NCBI RefSeq assembly: GCF_006716465.1
Contig: NZ_VFPB01000005.1
Span: forward strand, 186,001 to 250,000
From: Pseudoxanthomonas sp. 3HH-4
GTDB lineage: Bacteria; Pseudomonadota; Gammaproteobacteria; Xanthomonadales; Xanthomonadaceae
DNA: 64,000 bases
Direction of reading: 5' to 3'
Shown: positions 28,847-39,159 of the stretch, in pieces
How the letters are laid out: every line of letters starts with the position of its first letter
Numbering within the stretch: position 1 is the first letter of the stretch
Program-made: the position numbers and the translations under genes
Notes under the pieces: model-generated
Database searches by the model: none
Told to the model about the DNA's origin: nothing
The model's input: only the letters and a program-made list of their open reading frames with translations

Positions 28847-30019
28847 ATGGAAGCGTGGCGCGTCTTCCTCGTTTTCCTGCGTCTCGGGCTGACCTCGTTC
28901 GGCGGGCCGATCGCCCATCTTGGCTACTTCCGCGAGGCGTTCGTGGTGCGTCGTCGCTGGCTGGACGAGGCCGGGTACGCGGACATCGTCGCGCTGTGCC
29001 AACTCTTGCCAGGGCCGGCCAGCAGCCAGGTTGGCATGATGGTCGGCTTGGGCCGTGCGGGTCTTCCCGGTGCCTTCGCGGCCTGGTGTGGTTTCACCCT
29101 TCCTTCCGCATTGCTGATGATCGGCCTGGGGGCCGGTATGTCGCGTGGATGGGGCGAGGTCCCTGAGGGCCTGGTTCATGGACTCAAGCTGCTGGCGGTG
29201 GCCGTGGTTGCGCATGCGGTATGGGGAATGGCGCGTGCGTTCTGCCGGGAGGCGGCCACGTGGCTGCTGATGTTGGGGTGCGCGGCGATGCTGGTCGCGT
29301 GGCCGGTGGCATGGATGCAACTGGTTGTGATCTTCTCGGGTGCGCTGGCGGGGCTGGCTTTGCGGCGGGAACTGAAGAGAGCGCCGACGCTATCGATGCG
29401 TGGCGTGCCCTCGCGCCGGGTGGGGGTCTTCGCACTGGTGGCGTTCATTGCGCTGTTGATGCTGCCCTGGTGGCTGTTCGGGCCAGGTTCTTCCGCCGAC
29501 ATGTTCGGTCTTTTCTATCGTGCGGGCGCGCTCGTGTTCGGCGGCGGACACGTGGTGATGCCGTTGTTGCAATCGGGTGTAGTTGCGCCGGACTGGTTGG
29601 CGCAGGACGCCTTCATTGCGGGCTACGGCGCGGTGCAGGCGGTGCCTGGACCGATGTTCACTTTTGCCGGCTACCTGGGCGCGTCCATGAGCGCTGGATC
29701 CGGCGGGTGGACCGGCGGTTTGCTCGCGTTGGTCGCCATCTTCCTGCCCTCGTTCTTGCTGGTCGTCGGCGTGCTGCCGTTCTGGCACCGCATCGTGGCG
29801 TTGCCGCGCATGCGTGGCGTCCTGGCGGGCATCAATGCGGCCGTCGTGGGCCTCCTGCTTTCAGCGCTTTACGATCCGCTCTGGACGGAGGCGGTGTCCG
29901 GGGCATGGGATGTGGTGGCCGTGGTTGCGGGCATCGCCGCGCTGGCGATGCGCGTGCCGGTGGCGTGGGTCGTGCTGGGGATGCCTCTCTTGGGCATGCT
30001 GCTGCTTGCATCTCCATGA
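28847..30019 (+). CDS. chrA: chromate transporter, long-chain CHR family
   Basis: 390 aa with two homologous halves, each starting with a conserved FGGGH/FGGP block: LGLTSFGGPIAHLGYF ... CQLLPGPASSQVG in the first, GALVFGGGHVVMPLL ... VQAVPGPMFTFAGYLG in the second. About 10-12 hydrophobic segments. Bidomain CHR proteins export chromate from the cytoplasm, probably by proton antiport, and some members may carry sulfate. No chrB/chrR regulator is nearby. It starts 27 bp after rsmI. Confidence 0.92.
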   Translation: MEAWRVFLVFLRLGLTSFGGPIAHLGYFREAFVVRRRWLDEAGYADIVALCQLLPGPASSQVGMMVGLGRAGLPGAFAAWCGFTLPSALLMIGLGAGMSRGWGEVPEGLVHGLKLLAVAVVAHAVWGMARAFCREAATWLLMLGCAAMLVAWPVAWMQLVVIFSGALAGLALRRELKRAPTLSMRGVPSRRVGVFALVAFIALLMLPWWLFGPGSSADMFGLFYRAGALVFGGGHVVMPLLQSGVVAPDWLAQDAFIAGYGAVQAVPGPMFTFAGYLGASMSAGSGGWTGGLLALVAIFLPSFLLVVGVLPFWHRIVALPRMRGVLAGINAAVVGLLLSALYDPLWTEAVSGAWDVVAVVAGIAALAMRVPVAWVVLGMPLLGMLLLASP

Positions 30020-30060
30020 TCATTCGCGACGGCCAGGGCGGCAGCTGTGCGACAATGCAT

Positions 30061-30416
30061 GCGGCGGAGCCGGCCAGACAGTCGCGTCATTGGAAACAAT
30101 GCCGAGGAAAGTCCGGGCTCCACAGGGCACGGTGCCAGGTAACGCCTGGGCGGCGCGAGCCGACGGAAAGTGCAACAGAAAGATACCGCCTAAGACTGTT
30201 TCGACAGGACGGCAAGGGTGAAATGGTGCGGTAAGAGCGCACCGCGAGTCCGGCAACGGACCGGCACGGCAAACCCCACCGGGAGCAAGACCAAATAGGG
30301 ACCTCATGGCGCGGCCCGCGTCGGGTCCGGGTAGGTTGCTTGAGCGTAACGGTGACGTTGCGCCTAGAGGAATGACTGTCCACGACAGAACCCGGCTTAC
30401 CGGCCGGCTCCGCCGC
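30061..30416 (+). ncRNA. rnpB: RNase P RNA component, bacterial type A
   Basis: Conserved core elements are read directly: GAGGAAAGTCCGGGCTCC (30104-30121), CAGAAAGATACCGCC, AAGGGTGAAATGGTGCGGTA with AGAGCGCACCG, GAGCAAGACCAAATAGGG, and GAATGACTGTCCACGACAGA followed by ACCCGGCTTA. The P1 stem is 15 bp: 30061-30075 pairs exactly with 30402-30416. The RNA is the catalytic part of RNase P, trimming tRNA 5' leaders. A GACAAT -10-like hexamer lies at 30050-30055, but no good -35 is seen. Small open frames across it are not genes. Confidence 0.97.
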
Positions 30417-30540
30417 TTTCCAAAGCGCCACCGGCGCCTTGGAAAGCCCCAAGGTTTGCGGCGCAAACCTTGGGCCCCAGGCCATTGGCCTCCAGACCCC
30501 CGCTCGCGCTTTGCGCTCGCCGCCCCCTGACTCAGGGGGC
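30415..30540. repeat. chain of four palindromic hairpins directly downstream of rnpB
   Basis: Hairpin 1: 30415-30447, 15-position stem with one mismatch, loop ACC. Hairpin 2: 30448-30474, perfect 12-bp stem, loop GGC. Hairpin 3: 30479-30491, AGGCC/GGCCT, loop ATT. Hairpin 4: 30522-30540, perfect 9-bp stem around a single C. Hairpin 1 could terminate rnpB, but it lacks a T-run. The rest looks like a mobile or repetitive palindromic element. Confidence 0.85.
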
Positions 30541-30570
30541 TGGTAAGCAGGTGCTCGCTGTTTTTCCTTG

Positions 30571-30597
30571 CAGGAGCGACGTCAGTCGCGACCGCAC
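30571..30597. repeat. single REP-like arm, family 1
   Basis: GGAGCGACGTCAGTCGCGAC from 30573 matches the family-1 arm with one change (GTC for GTG), and the match continues with CGCACG as in the 24.6-kb copy. No inverted partner is seen nearby, so it is a solo copy. Confidence 0.8.
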
Positions 30598-30620
30598 GAC
30601 TTCAGATGTGGAAGGGTTGA

Positions 30621-31391
30621 CTACGCGCCCGTTCCTATCCGCAACGTCGTCTCCCCCTCGAACACCCCCTCCGGACCGAACCGGCGCTCGCTTATCCAGC
30701 CATGTCCGCCGTGGTCGATGGCGATCAGGGTGCTGGCGCGGGTGCCGTAGCGGGCGTCGCGGATGAAGGCGGACGAGAGCATTCGCTCCAGGTCCCGCCC
30801 AACACCCGTGTCAGGCAGGCGTGTATCCGGAGCGCGGGTCTCGTCCGACAGGGCCTGCCACAAGGGCGTCACGTCATCTTCCGCCGAGGCCACCCAAGCG
30901 GCGAGACGCTCCTTCAGCGCCATCGTCTTGGGCCAAGGCTCGTCCAGGTCCCCATTGGAGACGGCGTGCAGGCCGGGTGCCAGGGGAATCCTGCGCGGCG
31001 TGGGATAGTTGCTGAGGTATTCGCATGCGACCGCATCGGCCAGCACCAGATTGAACGGGGCGAATCCCTCCGCTGCCGCCAACAGGCCTGCCGTGCGGTG
31101 GTCGGCGCCGTCGGGCGAGCCCAGGAATCCCGCCGCCAGTTGGCCCCGGGAGGGCGCCCCCGGCACCTGGATGGCCGGGTCGCGCACATTGGTCACCACC
31201 GCCATCCGACCCCGCTGGTCCACGCCGGCCCAGGTGCCGCCCGACTGGAGGTCGCGGCCCGCCAGAATGCCGGGCGCTTCGGCCCAGGCGGCCAGCGCCG
31301 CGGTCGGGCGCCCATGGAACTCATCACGGTTGCCCGCCAACAGCAGCCGCCAGCGGGGATGGACGTTCCAGGCGAGCGCGACAAGACACAT
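30621..31391 (-). CDS. NRDE/TANGO2-family protein
   Basis: 256 aa. The N-terminal MCLVALAWNVHPRWRLLLAGNRDEFHGRPT carries the family's initial Cys and the Asn-Arg-Asp-Glu motif that names it. GGTWAGVDQRGRMAVVTNVR follows, and the C-terminal half has YGTRASTLIAID. The Cys2 after Met suggests an Ntn-hydrolase-like N-terminus. TANGO2 relatives have been linked to heme handling and Golgi organisation in eukaryotes; the bacterial role is not settled. It is divergent from the dcw cluster. Confidence 0.9.
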   Translation of the reverse strand: MCLVALAWNVHPRWRLLLAGNRDEFHGRPTAALAAWAEAPGILAGRDLQSGGTWAGVDQRGRMAVVTNVRDPAIQVPGAPSRGQLAAGFLGSPDGADHRTAGLLAAAEGFAPFNLVLADAVACEYLSNYPTPRRIPLAPGLHAVSNGDLDEPWPKTMALKERLAAWVASAEDDVTPLWQALSDETRAPDTRLPDTGVGRDLERMLSSAFIRDARYGTRASTLIAIDHGGHGWISERRFGPEGVFEGETTLRIGTGA

Positions 31392-31495
31392 TGGGGGGGA
31401 TTCTGGACCGGCGGTTTGCGCAGTTCCACTCCGGCCCCGGCGTCACCGTCAGCCGATATGTGAAACGACGATCACCTCACTGAATCCTTCCTCAA

Positions 31496-31510
31496 TCTCA
31501 AAATTTGAGA
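31496..31510. promoter_or_regulatory. perfect 15-nt palindrome upstream of the dcw cluster
   Basis: TCTCAAAATTTGAGA, two 7-nt arms around a central A. It stands in an AT-rich patch between the NRDE gene and mraZ and looks like an operator. No regulator can be named. Confidence 0.5.
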
Positions 31511-31523
31511 CGAAACAGCAACT

Positions 31524-31532
31524 TGTGGATAA
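31524..31532 (-). promoter_or_regulatory. perfect DnaA box (TTATCCACA)
   Basis: TGTGGATAA on the plus strand, that is TTATCCACA on the minus strand, identical to the high-affinity consensus. It lies ~70 bp upstream of the -35 of the dcw promoter. A single 9-mer can occur by chance. Confidence 0.5.
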
Positions 31533-31602
31533 GGCTTGAACAAGTCTCTGAAGTTCGCTCCAAGCCATTGATCCGTCAAGCGATTTCCCGTCTGCCTCCC
31601 TG

Positions 31603-31630
31603 TTGACAACCTTGTGCGCAGTGCTAAGGT
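31603..31630 (+). promoter_or_regulatory. sigma70-type promoter of the dcw operon
   Basis: TTGACA at 31603-31608, 16-bp spacer, TAAGGT at 31625-31630. The MraZ repeats begin at the last base of the -10, so MraZ binding would block RNA polymerase. This is probably the main mraZ promoter. Confidence 0.75.
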
Positions 31631-31674
31631 GGGTAGCAGAGGGAAAACCGGGTTTTTAGTGGTTTTCCGTGGTT
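31630..31674 (+). promoter_or_regulatory. MraZ operator, five phased repeats
   Basis: TGGGT 31630-31634, AGGGA 31640-31644, CGGGT 31649-31653, TGGTT 31660-31664 and TGGTT 31670-31674 repeat almost exactly every 10 bp. MraZ is known to bind several direct TGGGN repeats spaced by 5 bp ahead of its own gene. The fit in spacing and place is good, although the last two repeats are degenerate. Confidence 0.75.
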
Positions 31675-31714
31675 CAATTGATCGCTCTTTTAGCGAACCG
31701 GGAAGGCAGGGGCT

Positions 31715-32161
31715 GTGTTTCAGGGTGAGACCGCCATCACAGTGGACGACAAGGGACGGCTCGCGGTGCCCACCGCGTACCGCGACCTCGTCGCGCGCGA
31801 GTGCGGCAATCGCCTGGTCATCACCTACAACCCCTTCGAAGCCGGCAGCCTCTATCTCTACCCGGAACAGGTCTGGCAGCGCGTACGCGATGACGTCAAC
31901 AAGCTGCCCAGCACCCAGCGCGCGCACCGCAACCTGCAACTGAAGCTGGTCGGTGCCGCCTCGCCCGTGGAACTGGACGGCAATGGGCGCATCAGCATCC
32001 CGGCCAGCCATCGCAGTGCGGTGGGCATCGAGAAGAAGGCCGTGCTGCTGGGCATGGGCGAGAAGTTCGAACTCTGGAGCGAACAGGCGCACCACGCGCA
32101 GATCCGTCAGACCCTCACTGACGACGATCTGAGCGCGCACATGCTCGAGCTGCGCTTGTGA
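31715..32161 (+). CDS. mraZ: transcriptional regulator MraZ
   Basis: 148 aa from GTG 31715, with GGAAGGCAGGGG upstream as ribosome-binding site. Two tandem SpoVT-AbrB-like halves: [23 protein letters not shown] and [24 protein letters not shown], each with the DxxGRxxxP motif. MraZ forms rings and represses the dcw promoter. It overlaps rsmH by four bases (GTGA), starting a run of overlapping genes to ftsA. Confidence 0.97.
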   Translation: MFQGETAITVDDKGRLAVPTAYRDLVARECGNRLVITYNPFEAGSLYLYPEQVWQRVRDDVNKLPSTQRAHRNLQLKLVGAASPVELDGNGRISIPASHRSAVGIEKKAVLLGMGEKFELWSEQAHHAQIRQTLTDDDLSAHMLELRL

Positions 32162-33126
32162 GCAAGGGTGACGGCATGCGGCAGTCCGCGCCGGCCGGTC
32201 ACCTCCCAGCGCTGCACTTGCCGGTGTTGTACACGCAGGTCATGGAAGGGCTGCAGGTGAAAGAGGACGGAACATACCTGGACGGCACCTTCGGGCGCGG
32301 AGGCCACGCGCGCGGCGTGCTGCAACGACTCGGCCCGGGAGGCCGGCTGCTGTTGATGGACAAGGATCCCGACGCGATCGCGCATGCCGAACAGATGTTC
32401 GCGGGCGACGCGCGCGTGGCGATCCGGCGCGGGAGCTTCGCGTCGATGGCCCTGTGGGATGAAACCGCCGCGGGCCTGGATGGCGTGCTGCTCGATCTGG
32501 GCGTGTCATCGCCCCAGCTCGATGTCGCCGAGCGCGGCTTCAGCTTCGGCAAGGACGGTCCGCTGGACATGCGCATGGATCCCGACGCGGGCGAGAGTGC
32601 CGCCGACTGGATAGCCCGCGCCGAGGAACGCGAGATCGCCGACATCCTGTGGACCTATGGCGAGGAGAAGCAGAGCCGCCGCATCGCGCGCGCCCTTGTC
32701 GCGCGCCGCGCCACCCAGCCGTTCCTGCGCACCGCCGACCTCGCGGCCGCTATCGCGTCCGTGATGCCGCGCGGCGACAAGATCCATCCGGCCACGCGCA
32801 GCTTCCAGGCCATCCGCATCCACATCAATCGCGAGCTGGCCGACCTCGAGGCAGGGCTGGACGCCGCGTTGGCGCGGCTCAAGGTGGGCGGCCGGTTGGT
32901 GGTGATCAGCTTCCATTCGCTGGAAGACCGCATCGTCAAGCAGTTCATCAACCGGCATGCGAAGGCGCCGCCGGCCAATCGCCGCCTGCCCGTGGCGGAG
33001 ACGTTCGTGCCCACGCTGCGCGCGATCGGCAGCGGGCAGAAGGGCGAACCCGACGAAGTCTCCTCCAACCCGCGCGCGCGCAGCGCGGTGTTGCGCGTGG
33101 CGGAGAAGCTGGAGGTGGCGGCATGA
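32158..33126 (+). CDS. rsmH: 16S rRNA (cytosine1402-N4)-methyltransferase
   Basis: 322 aa from GTG 32158. Motifs: [29 protein letters not shown] (SAM motif I), [30 protein letters not shown], and the C-terminal [20 protein letters not shown]. It adds N4-methyl to C1402 of 16S rRNA, the same base RsmI ribose-methylates. Second gene of the dcw operon, overlapping mraZ and ftsL by four bases each. Confidence 0.97.
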   Translation: MSKGDGMRQSAPAGHLPALHLPVLYTQVMEGLQVKEDGTYLDGTFGRGGHARGVLQRLGPGGRLLLMDKDPDAIAHAEQMFAGDARVAIRRGSFASMALWDETAAGLDGVLLDLGVSSPQLDVAERGFSFGKDGPLDMRMDPDAGESAADWIARAEEREIADILWTYGEEKQSRRIARALVARRATQPFLRTADLAAAIASVMPRGDKIHPATRSFQAIRIHINRELADLEAGLDAALARLKVGGRLVVISFHSLEDRIVKQFINRHAKAPPANRRLPVAETFVPTLRAIGSGQKGEPDEVSSNPRARSAVLRVAEKLEVAA

Positions 33127-33386
33127 CGCGCTTCCTGCTGATCTTGCTGGTGCTGGCCAGCATCGCCTCGGCGATCAGCGTGGTGTACGCGCGCCATCGC
33201 CACCGCGTGCTGTTCGATGAAGTGACGCGGCTGGAGCGTGCCCGCGACGAACTGAACGTCGAGTTCGGCCGCCTGCAGCTGGAGCAGGCCACCGTGGCCG
33301 AGGCCACGCGGATCGACCAGGTGGCGCGCGTCCGACTGGGCATGAAGTTCCCGGAGACGGCCGACGTGGTGGTGATCAGGCCATGA
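33123..33386 (+). CDS. ftsL: cell division protein FtsL
   Basis: 87 aa, a small bitopic protein. The N-terminal TM is [21 protein letters not shown]; the periplasmic part is a coiled coil ([37 protein letters not shown]) ending in the conserved [10 protein letters not shown] patch. FtsL binds FtsB and FtsQ and activates FtsWI at the septum. The N-terminal cytoplasmic stub is only a few residues, shorter than in E. coli (121 aa). Overlaps rsmH and ftsI by ATGA. Confidence 0.94.
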   Translation: MTRFLLILLVLASIASAISVVYARHRHRVLFDEVTRLERARDELNVEFGRLQLEQATVAEATRIDQVARVRLGMKFPETADVVVIRP

Positions 33387-35227
33387 ACGCCGCACCCACG
33401 AAGAACCGCAACCGCGCCCGGTTCAACCTGCGCGGACGCCTCGCGCTGGTGCTGGGTGCTATGGGTCTGTGCTCGATCAGCCTGGTCGGTCGCGCAGCCT
33501 ATGTGCAGCTGATCAACCACGACTTCTACCAGCGGCAGGGCGATGCGCGCTTCCTGCGCGAGATCCCCATCCCCACCTCGCGCGGCATGATCACCGACCG
33601 CAATGGCGAGCCGGTTGCGGTGTCGTCCCCGGTGGAATCGGTATGGGGTAATCCGCAGGAGCTGTTGAAGGCGCCGGATCGCCTGCCCGAGCTGGCGAAG
33701 GCGCTGGGCGTGCCGGTCGAGCACCTGACCCATCGCCTGTCGCAGCGTGCCGACAAGGAGTTCCTGTACCTCAAGCGCCGGATCAATCCGGATGAGGCGC
33801 AGCGGATCCTGGCGCACAGGATTCCCGGCGTGTTCTCGCAGCGCGAATTCCGCCGCTTCTATCCCCAGGGGCCGGCGATGGCCCACGTGCTGGGCTTCAC
33901 CAACATCGACGACCGCGGCCAGGAAGGCCTGGAGCTGGCGTTCGACGAATGGCTCAGCGGCACGCCCGGTGCCCAGAAGGTGATCCGCGACAATCGCGGC
34001 CGCATCGTCGAGAACGTCGACCTGATCCGCTCCGCGCAGCCAGGCAAGGACCTGACGCTCAGCATCGATCGCCGCATCCAGTACCTCGCGCATCGCGAGC
34101 TGCGCAACGCGTTGCTGGAGCACCAGGCCAGCAGCGGTTCGATCGTGATCATGGATGTGGCCACGGGCGAAGTGCTCGCCATGGTCAACCTGCCGACCTA
34201 CAACCCGAATGCGATCGATCGCGTGAAGCCGGACGCGCGCCGCAACCGCGCGCTGACCGACATGATCGAGCCGGGCTCGACGATGAAGCCCCTGACCGTG
34301 CTGACCGCACTGAAGGCCGGCGTGGTCACGCCGGCGACGCTGATCAACACCAATCCGGGCTACCTGGCGTTGAACAGCCGCTACACCATCAAGGACGTTC
34401 CGCGGAACAATGGTGTGCTGACCGTCACCGGCGTCATCACCAAGAGCTCGAACATCGGCTCGATCAAGATCGCAGAGAAGCTGCCGAACGCCTACTTCTA
34501 CGAGAGCATCCAGAGTCTCGGCTACGGCCAGAAGCCTGGCAGCGGCTTCCCGGGCGAGTCCGCCGGCATGCTGGCGCCGCCGGATCGCTGGAATGGCCTG
34601 CAGAAGGCCACGATGTCGTATGGCTATGGTCTCGCAGTGACGCCGTTGCAGATCGCGCGCGCTTACTCGGCGCTGGGCAATGGTGGCAGGCTGGTGACGC
34701 CGACCTTCGTAAAAGGCCAGCGGGGCGAAGCGCCGCAGGTGCTGGATCCGGCGATCGCGCGAGAAGTCGTCGGCATGATGGAAACGGTGGTGACGCAAGG
34801 CGGCGCCAAGCGTGCCGGCGTACTGGGCTACCGGGTGGCGGGAAAGACCGGTACGGCCCGCATCGCCTCCGGCGGCGGCTACGCGAAAGGCCGATACGCT
34901 TCATTCTTCGCCGGCCTGGTGCCGGCCAGCAATCCGCGTTTCGCCGCCGTCGTGGTGATCAACGACTCGCAGGAAGGCGGCTATTACGGCGGCCTGGTCG
35001 CCGCCCCCGTATTCCATGACGTGATGGACGGAACGTTGCGCCTGATGGACGTGCCGCCGGATGACATCGAGGCGTGGCTCGCCGCGCAGGCCAGGAACAC
35101 GCAGAAGCCCAACGGAGGCAACGCACCTGTGCCGGCGGCCCTCGTCGACGACGCCGTCGACACGATGGACCCGTCCGCGTTCGACGCCCTGCGGGCCACG
35201 GTGCCTGCGACGGGGGCGACGCGATGA
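33383..35227 (+). CDS. ftsI: septal peptidoglycan transpeptidase FtsI (PBP3)
   Basis: 614 aa. TM anchor at residues ~15-40 ([17 protein letters not shown]), pedestal domain with [18 protein letters not shown], and transpeptidase with the three active-site motifs: STMK (Ser-X-X-Lys in EPGSTMKPL), SSN (TKSSNIGS) and KTGT ([10 protein letters not shown]). It crosslinks septal peptidoglycan with FtsW as polymerase. A C-terminal tail of ~40 polar residues follows the catalytic domain. Overlaps ftsL and murE by four bases. Confidence 0.97.
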   Translation: MNAAPTKNRNRARFNLRGRLALVLGAMGLCSISLVGRAAYVQLINHDFYQRQGDARFLREIPIPTSRGMITDRNGEPVAVSSPVESVWGNPQELLKAPDRLPELAKALGVPVEHLTHRLSQRADKEFLYLKRRINPDEAQRILAHRIPGVFSQREFRRFYPQGPAMAHVLGFTNIDDRGQEGLELAFDEWLSGTPGAQKVIRDNRGRIVENVDLIRSAQPGKDLTLSIDRRIQYLAHRELRNALLEHQASSGSIVIMDVATGEVLAMVNLPTYNPNAIDRVKPDARRNRALTDMIEPGSTMKPLTVLTALKAGVVTPATLINTNPGYLALNSRYTIKDVPRNNGVLTVTGVITKSSNIGSIKIAEKLPNAYFYESIQSLGYGQKPGSGFPGESAGMLAPPDRWNGLQKATMSYGYGLAVTPLQIARAYSALGNGGRLVTPTFVKGQRGEAPQVLDPAIAREVVGMMETVVTQGGAKRAGVLGYRVAGKTGTARIASGGGYAKGRYASFFAGLVPASNPRFAAVVVINDSQEGGYYGGLVAAPVFHDVMDGTLRLMDVPPDDIEAWLAAQARNTQKPNGGNAPVPAALVDDAVDTMDPSAFDALRATVPATGATR

Positions 35228-36708
35228 GGCGGATGATGGCGCTGGCCGAACTGCTGCCCGACGTGGAGGTGCCGCGCGACATCGTCGTGCGTGGCCTGAC
35301 GCTGGACAGCCGCAGCGTGCAGCCGGGCGATGCCTTCGTCGCCATCGCCGGGTTCGGCGCGCATGGCCTGAACTTCGCCGCACAGGCGAAGGAAAACGGC
35401 GCCAGCGCGATCCTGTTCGAGCCGCCGGTGCCGGACGGACTGGAGGCGCCGCGCGATGCGATCGCGGTGCCCGGCCTGCGATCGCGCATGGGCGTCATGG
35501 CCGACCGCTTCCACGCGGCGCCGTCGCACGACATGAAGATGGTCGGCGTCACCGGCACCAACGGGAAGACATCGACCGTGCAGCTGCTGGCGCAGGCGTG
35601 GCACCTGCGCGGCGTGCGCTGCGCGACCGTGGGTACCCTGGGCGCCGGCATGTACGGCGAAGTGGTGCCCACCGGCTTCACCACGCCGCTGGTGCTGCAG
35701 ATGCATGCGCTGCTGGCGCAGTTCCGCGACGCCGGAGCCAAGGCCGTCGCGATGGAAGTCAGTTCGCATGCGCTGGACCAGGGTCGCGTGGATGCCGTGC
35801 ATTTCGATGTCGGCGTATTCACCAACCTCACCCGCGACCATCTGGACTACCACGGCGACATGGAACGCTACGGCGCCGCGAAGTCGCTGCTGTTCTTCCG
35901 TACCGGCCTGAAGGCTGGCGTGGTCAATCTCGACGATGCCTACGGACGCGACCTGTTCGCGCGCCTGCCGCATGGCGTGCAGCGCATCGGCGTGAGCTCG
36001 CGCGGGCAGGCCGAGGCCAGCGTGCGCGCGGATGCTCTGCGCCTGGATGGCAACGGCATCGCGTTCGAACTGGTCGTTGGCGACGACGTGCAGCCTGTGC
36101 AGTCGCGCCTGCTGGGGCGCTTCAACGTGGACAATCTGCTGGCGGTCGCCGGCGCGTTGCATGCGCTGGGCGATACCACGGCCGACATCGCGCGCACGCT
36201 GTCGCGCCTGGCGCCGATCCATGGCCGGATGAACCGGCTCGGCGGCGACAGCGATGCCGCAGGCAACCTTCGCCCGCTGGTCGTGATCGACTACGCGCAC
36301 ACGCCGGACGCGCTGGAACAGGCACTGGCCAGCCTGCGCGACCACGTGCAGGGAAGGCTGTTCTGCGTGTTCGGCTGCGGCGGCGATCGCGACGCGGGCA
36401 AGCGTCCGCAGATGGCCGCGATTGCCGAGCGCCTGGCGGACGTGGTGGTGGTCACCGACGACAATCCGCGCACCGAAGATGGCGACCGCATCGTGGCGGA
36501 CATCATGGCGGGCTTCTCCCGTCCTGGCGCCGTCACAGTGCAGCGCGACCGCGCACAGGCGATCGCGCAGGCGATCGCGCAGGCCAGCGGCGACGACATC
36601 GTGCTGGTCGCGGGCAAGGGTCACGAGCCTTATCAGGAAATCCATGGCGTGAAGCACCCGTTCGATGACACCGCCGTGTCGCGCCAGGCACTGGAGGAGC
36701 GTCGATGA
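35224..36708 (+). CDS. murE: UDP-MurNAc-L-Ala-D-Glu:meso-diaminopimelate ligase
   Basis: 494 aa from the ATG overlapping the ftsI stop. Mur ligase domains: N-terminal [23 protein letters not shown]-loop [15 protein letters not shown], carbamate-lysine region [17 protein letters not shown], and C-terminal [12 protein letters not shown]. The DNPR motif selects meso-diaminopimelate rather than lysine, as expected for a Gram-negative wall. The EA-rich region with repeated AQAIAQAI (36555-36590) is a local duplication. Coupled with murF by ATGA. Confidence 0.97.
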   Translation: MRRMMALAELLPDVEVPRDIVVRGLTLDSRSVQPGDAFVAIAGFGAHGLNFAAQAKENGASAILFEPPVPDGLEAPRDAIAVPGLRSRMGVMADRFHAAPSHDMKMVGVTGTNGKTSTVQLLAQAWHLRGVRCATVGTLGAGMYGEVVPTGFTTPLVLQMHALLAQFRDAGAKAVAMEVSSHALDQGRVDAVHFDVGVFTNLTRDHLDYHGDMERYGAAKSLLFFRTGLKAGVVNLDDAYGRDLFARLPHGVQRIGVSSRGQAEASVRADALRLDGNGIAFELVVGDDVQPVQSRLLGRFNVDNLLAVAGALHALGDTTADIARTLSRLAPIHGRMNRLGGDSDAAGNLRPLVVIDYAHTPDALEQALASLRDHVQGRLFCVFGCGGDRDAGKRPQMAAIAERLADVVVVTDDNPRTEDGDRIVADIMAGFSRPGAVTVQRDRAQAIAQAIAQASGDDIVLVAGKGHEPYQEIHGVKHPFDDTAVSRQALEERR

Positions 36709-38084
36709 AGCGCCTTCCTCTTTCCCTGCTGGCGCACTGGGCGGGCGGTGAACTGCTGGGCGATGACCTCGTGATCGGCTCGCTGACCCACGACACACGC
36801 ACGCTGGTGCCGGGCAGCCTGTACGTCGCCCTGCGCGGCGAGCGGTTCGATGGCCATGATTTCGCCTACGACGCCTCCATGCGGGGCGCTGCCGCCGTGC
36901 TGGTCGACCATGAGGTGAAGGTCGACGTACCACAGGTCGTCGTGCCGGACACGCTGCTGGCGATCGCGCGCATCGCCGCCGGCCTGCAGCGCGACCGGGT
37001 GGAGAAGACCGTGGCCATCACCGGCAGCAACGGCAAGACCACGGTGAAGACACTGGTGGTCGCCATCCTGCAGCGCGCCGGCGTCACCTACTTCAATCCC
37101 GGCAACCGCAACAACGAGATCGGCTTGCCGATGGCCGTCATCGACGCGCCCGACGATGCCGACTTCTCGGTCTACGAGATGGGCGCGGGCAAGCCGGGCG
37201 ACATCGCCTACCTGACCGACATCGTCACGCCGGAAGTGGCGCTGGTGAACAACATCGCGGCCGCCCATCTGGAGCGCATGGGCTCGTTGATGGGCGTGGC
37301 GGAGACCAAGGGCGCCATCTACGACGCCTTGCCCGCCGACGGTACCGCGGTGATCAACGCCGACGATGCCTTTGCCGAGTACTTCGCCAGCCGCGTGCCG
37401 GATCGCCGGATCCTGCGCTTCGGCCTGGAGACCACGGCCGACCTTTCCGCGCGCGATATCCGCGCGACGGCGGAGGGTTCGGATTTCGTACTGGTCGCTC
37501 CGCACGGCGAGGTGGGCGTGAGCCTGCACCTGCCGGGCCGGCACAACGTGCTGAACGCGCTGGCGGCCGCAGGGGTCGCGATGGCTTGCGGCGTGTCACT
37601 CGCCATCATCGCCGAGGGCCTGTCGGCCGCGCAGCCGGTGGCGGGTCGCCAGGTGGCGCACGCGCTCGCCAATGGTGCGGTGGTGATCGACGACAGCTAC
37701 AACGCCAATCCTGGCTCGCTGATGGCCGCTATCGACACGCTGGCCGCGGCGAGTACGCAGGCCGGTGGCGAAGGTTGGCTGGTACTCGGGGACATGCGCG
37801 AGCTGGGCGACGATGCCGAGGCGCTGCATGCCGATGCCGGTCGTCGCGCCAAGGCCGCCGGGATCCGTCGCCTGTACACGCTGGGTCCGCTCAGTGCCGC
37901 CGCTGCCACCGCCTTCGGTGAAGGCGCGCATCCGTTCGACAGCCACGCTGCGCTGGCCGACGCCCTGGGCGTCGAGCTGCGGCCCGGCGTGCGCTGCCTG
38001 GTCAAGGGGTCGCGTGGCAGCGCGATGGACCGGATCGTCGCCATCTTGCTGTCCACCGGGGAGGACACATCGCATGTTGCTTGA
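36705..38084 (+). CDS. murF: UDP-MurNAc-tripeptide:D-alanyl-D-alanine ligase
   Basis: 459 aa. Motifs: [28 protein letters not shown]-loop [41 protein letters not shown], and C-terminal [18 protein letters not shown]. It adds the D-Ala-D-Ala made by Ddl (same operon) to complete the UDP-MurNAc pentapeptide. Its stop lies 11 bp inside mraY, the longest overlap in the cluster. Confidence 0.97.
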   Translation: MKRLPLSLLAHWAGGELLGDDLVIGSLTHDTRTLVPGSLYVALRGERFDGHDFAYDASMRGAAAVLVDHEVKVDVPQVVVPDTLLAIARIAAGLQRDRVEKTVAITGSNGKTTVKTLVVAILQRAGVTYFNPGNRNNEIGLPMAVIDAPDDADFSVYEMGAGKPGDIAYLTDIVTPEVALVNNIAAAHLERMGSLMGVAETKGAIYDALPADGTAVINADDAFAEYFASRVPDRRILRFGLETTADLSARDIRATAEGSDFVLVAPHGEVGVSLHLPGRHNVLNALAAAGVAMACGVSLAIIAEGLSAAQPVAGRQVAHALANGAVVIDDSYNANPGSLMAAIDTLAAASTQAGGEGWLVLGDMRELGDDAEALHADAGRRAKAAGIRRLYTLGPLSAAAATAFGEGAHPFDSHAALADALGVELRPGVRCLVKGSRGSAMDRIVAILLSTGEDTSHVA

Positions 38085-39159
38085 ACTGGCTCGCTGGTTG
38101 CAGAGCCTGGAGAATTTCTTCGGCCTGTTCGGCTACCTGACGTTCCGCGGCATTCTCGCTGCGCTCACGTCGCTGTTCCTGTCGCTGTGGCTCGGCCCGG
38201 CGGTGATCCGCAAGCTCGGCCAGTTGAAGGGCGGGCAGCCGATCCGCAAGGACGGCCCGCAGTCGCACTTCTCCAAGGCCGGCACGCCGACGATGGGCGG
38301 CGCGCTGATCCTGGTGACGGTACTGCTGTCGGTGCTGTTGTGGGGCGACCTGCGCAACAAGTACGTGTGGGTGGTGCTGCTGGTGATGGCGACATTCGGC
38401 GCCATCGGCTGGTACGACGACTGGATCAAGATCGTGAAGCGCGACCCGAATGGGCTGAAGTCGCGCTGGAAGTACCTGTTGCAGTCGATCTTCGGCCTGG
38501 CCGCCGGCCTCTACCTGTACCTGTACGCCGATGTGCCGGCGGCCACGACCTTCTACGTGCCGTTCTTCAAGTCGATTGCATTGCCGCTGGCCGGCATCAG
38601 CTTCGTCGCCATCGCGTACTTCTGGATCGTGGGCTTCTCCAACGCCGTCAACCTGACCGATGGGCTGGATGGTCTGGCGATCATGCCGACGGTGCTGGTG
38701 GCCTGTGCGCTGGGCGTATTCGCGTATGCCTCGGGCAACGCGGTGTTTTCCAGCTACCTGCAGATCCCGCAGGTACCGGGCGCGGGCGAGCTGACGATCA
38801 TCTGCGCGGCCATCGCGGGCGCGGGCCTGGGCTTCCTGTGGTTCAACACCTATCCGGCCATGGTGTTCATGGGCGACATCGGCGCGCTGGCGCTGGGTGC
38901 GGTGCTGGGGACCATCGCGGTGATCGTGCGCCAGGAACTGGTGCTGGTGATCATGGGTGGCATCTTCGTCATCGAGACGCTGTCGGTGATGATCCAGGTG
39001 GCGTCGTTCAAGCTGACCGGCAAACGCGTATTCCGCATGGCGCCGATCCACCACCACTTCGAACTGAAGGGCTGGCCGGAGCCGCGCGTGATCGTGCGCT
39101 TCTGGATCATCTCCGTCGTGCTCGTCCTCGTTGGCCTGGCCACGTTGAAGGTGCGCTGA
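38074..39159 (+). CDS. mraY: phospho-MurNAc-pentapeptide translocase
   Basis: 361 aa, family length, ten TM segments. Diagnostic motifs: [33 protein letters not shown] (catalytic Asp pair), [13 protein letters not shown], and [20 protein letters not shown]. It transfers phospho-MurNAc-pentapeptide to undecaprenyl phosphate, giving lipid I. The next gene is ftsW, starting on the last base of the mraY stop. In E. coli murD stands here; it is absent. Confidence 0.98.
   Translation: MLLELARWLQSLENFFGLFGYLTFRGILAALTSLFLSLWLGPAVIRKLGQLKGGQPIRKDGPQSHFSKAGTPTMGGALILVTVLLSVLLWGDLRNKYVWVVLLVMATFGAIGWYDDWIKIVKRDPNGLKSRWKYLLQSIFGLAAGLYLYLYADVPAATTFYVPFFKSIALPLAGISFVAIAYFWIVGFSNAVNLTDGLDGLAIMPTVLVACALGVFAYASGNAVFSSYLQIPQVPGAGELTIICAAIAGAGLGFLWFNTYPAMVFMGDIGALALGAVLGTIAVIVRQELVLVIMGGIFVIETLSVMIQVASFKLTGKRVFRMAPIHHHFELKGWPEPRVIVRFWIISVVLVLVGLATLKVR

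Noticed and set aside
30087-30530. Open frames over the RNase P RNA (148 and 132 codons on the minus strand; several plus-strand frames)
   Set aside because: The DNA is fully explained by rnpB and its 3' hairpins; no ribosome-binding sites or family similarity.
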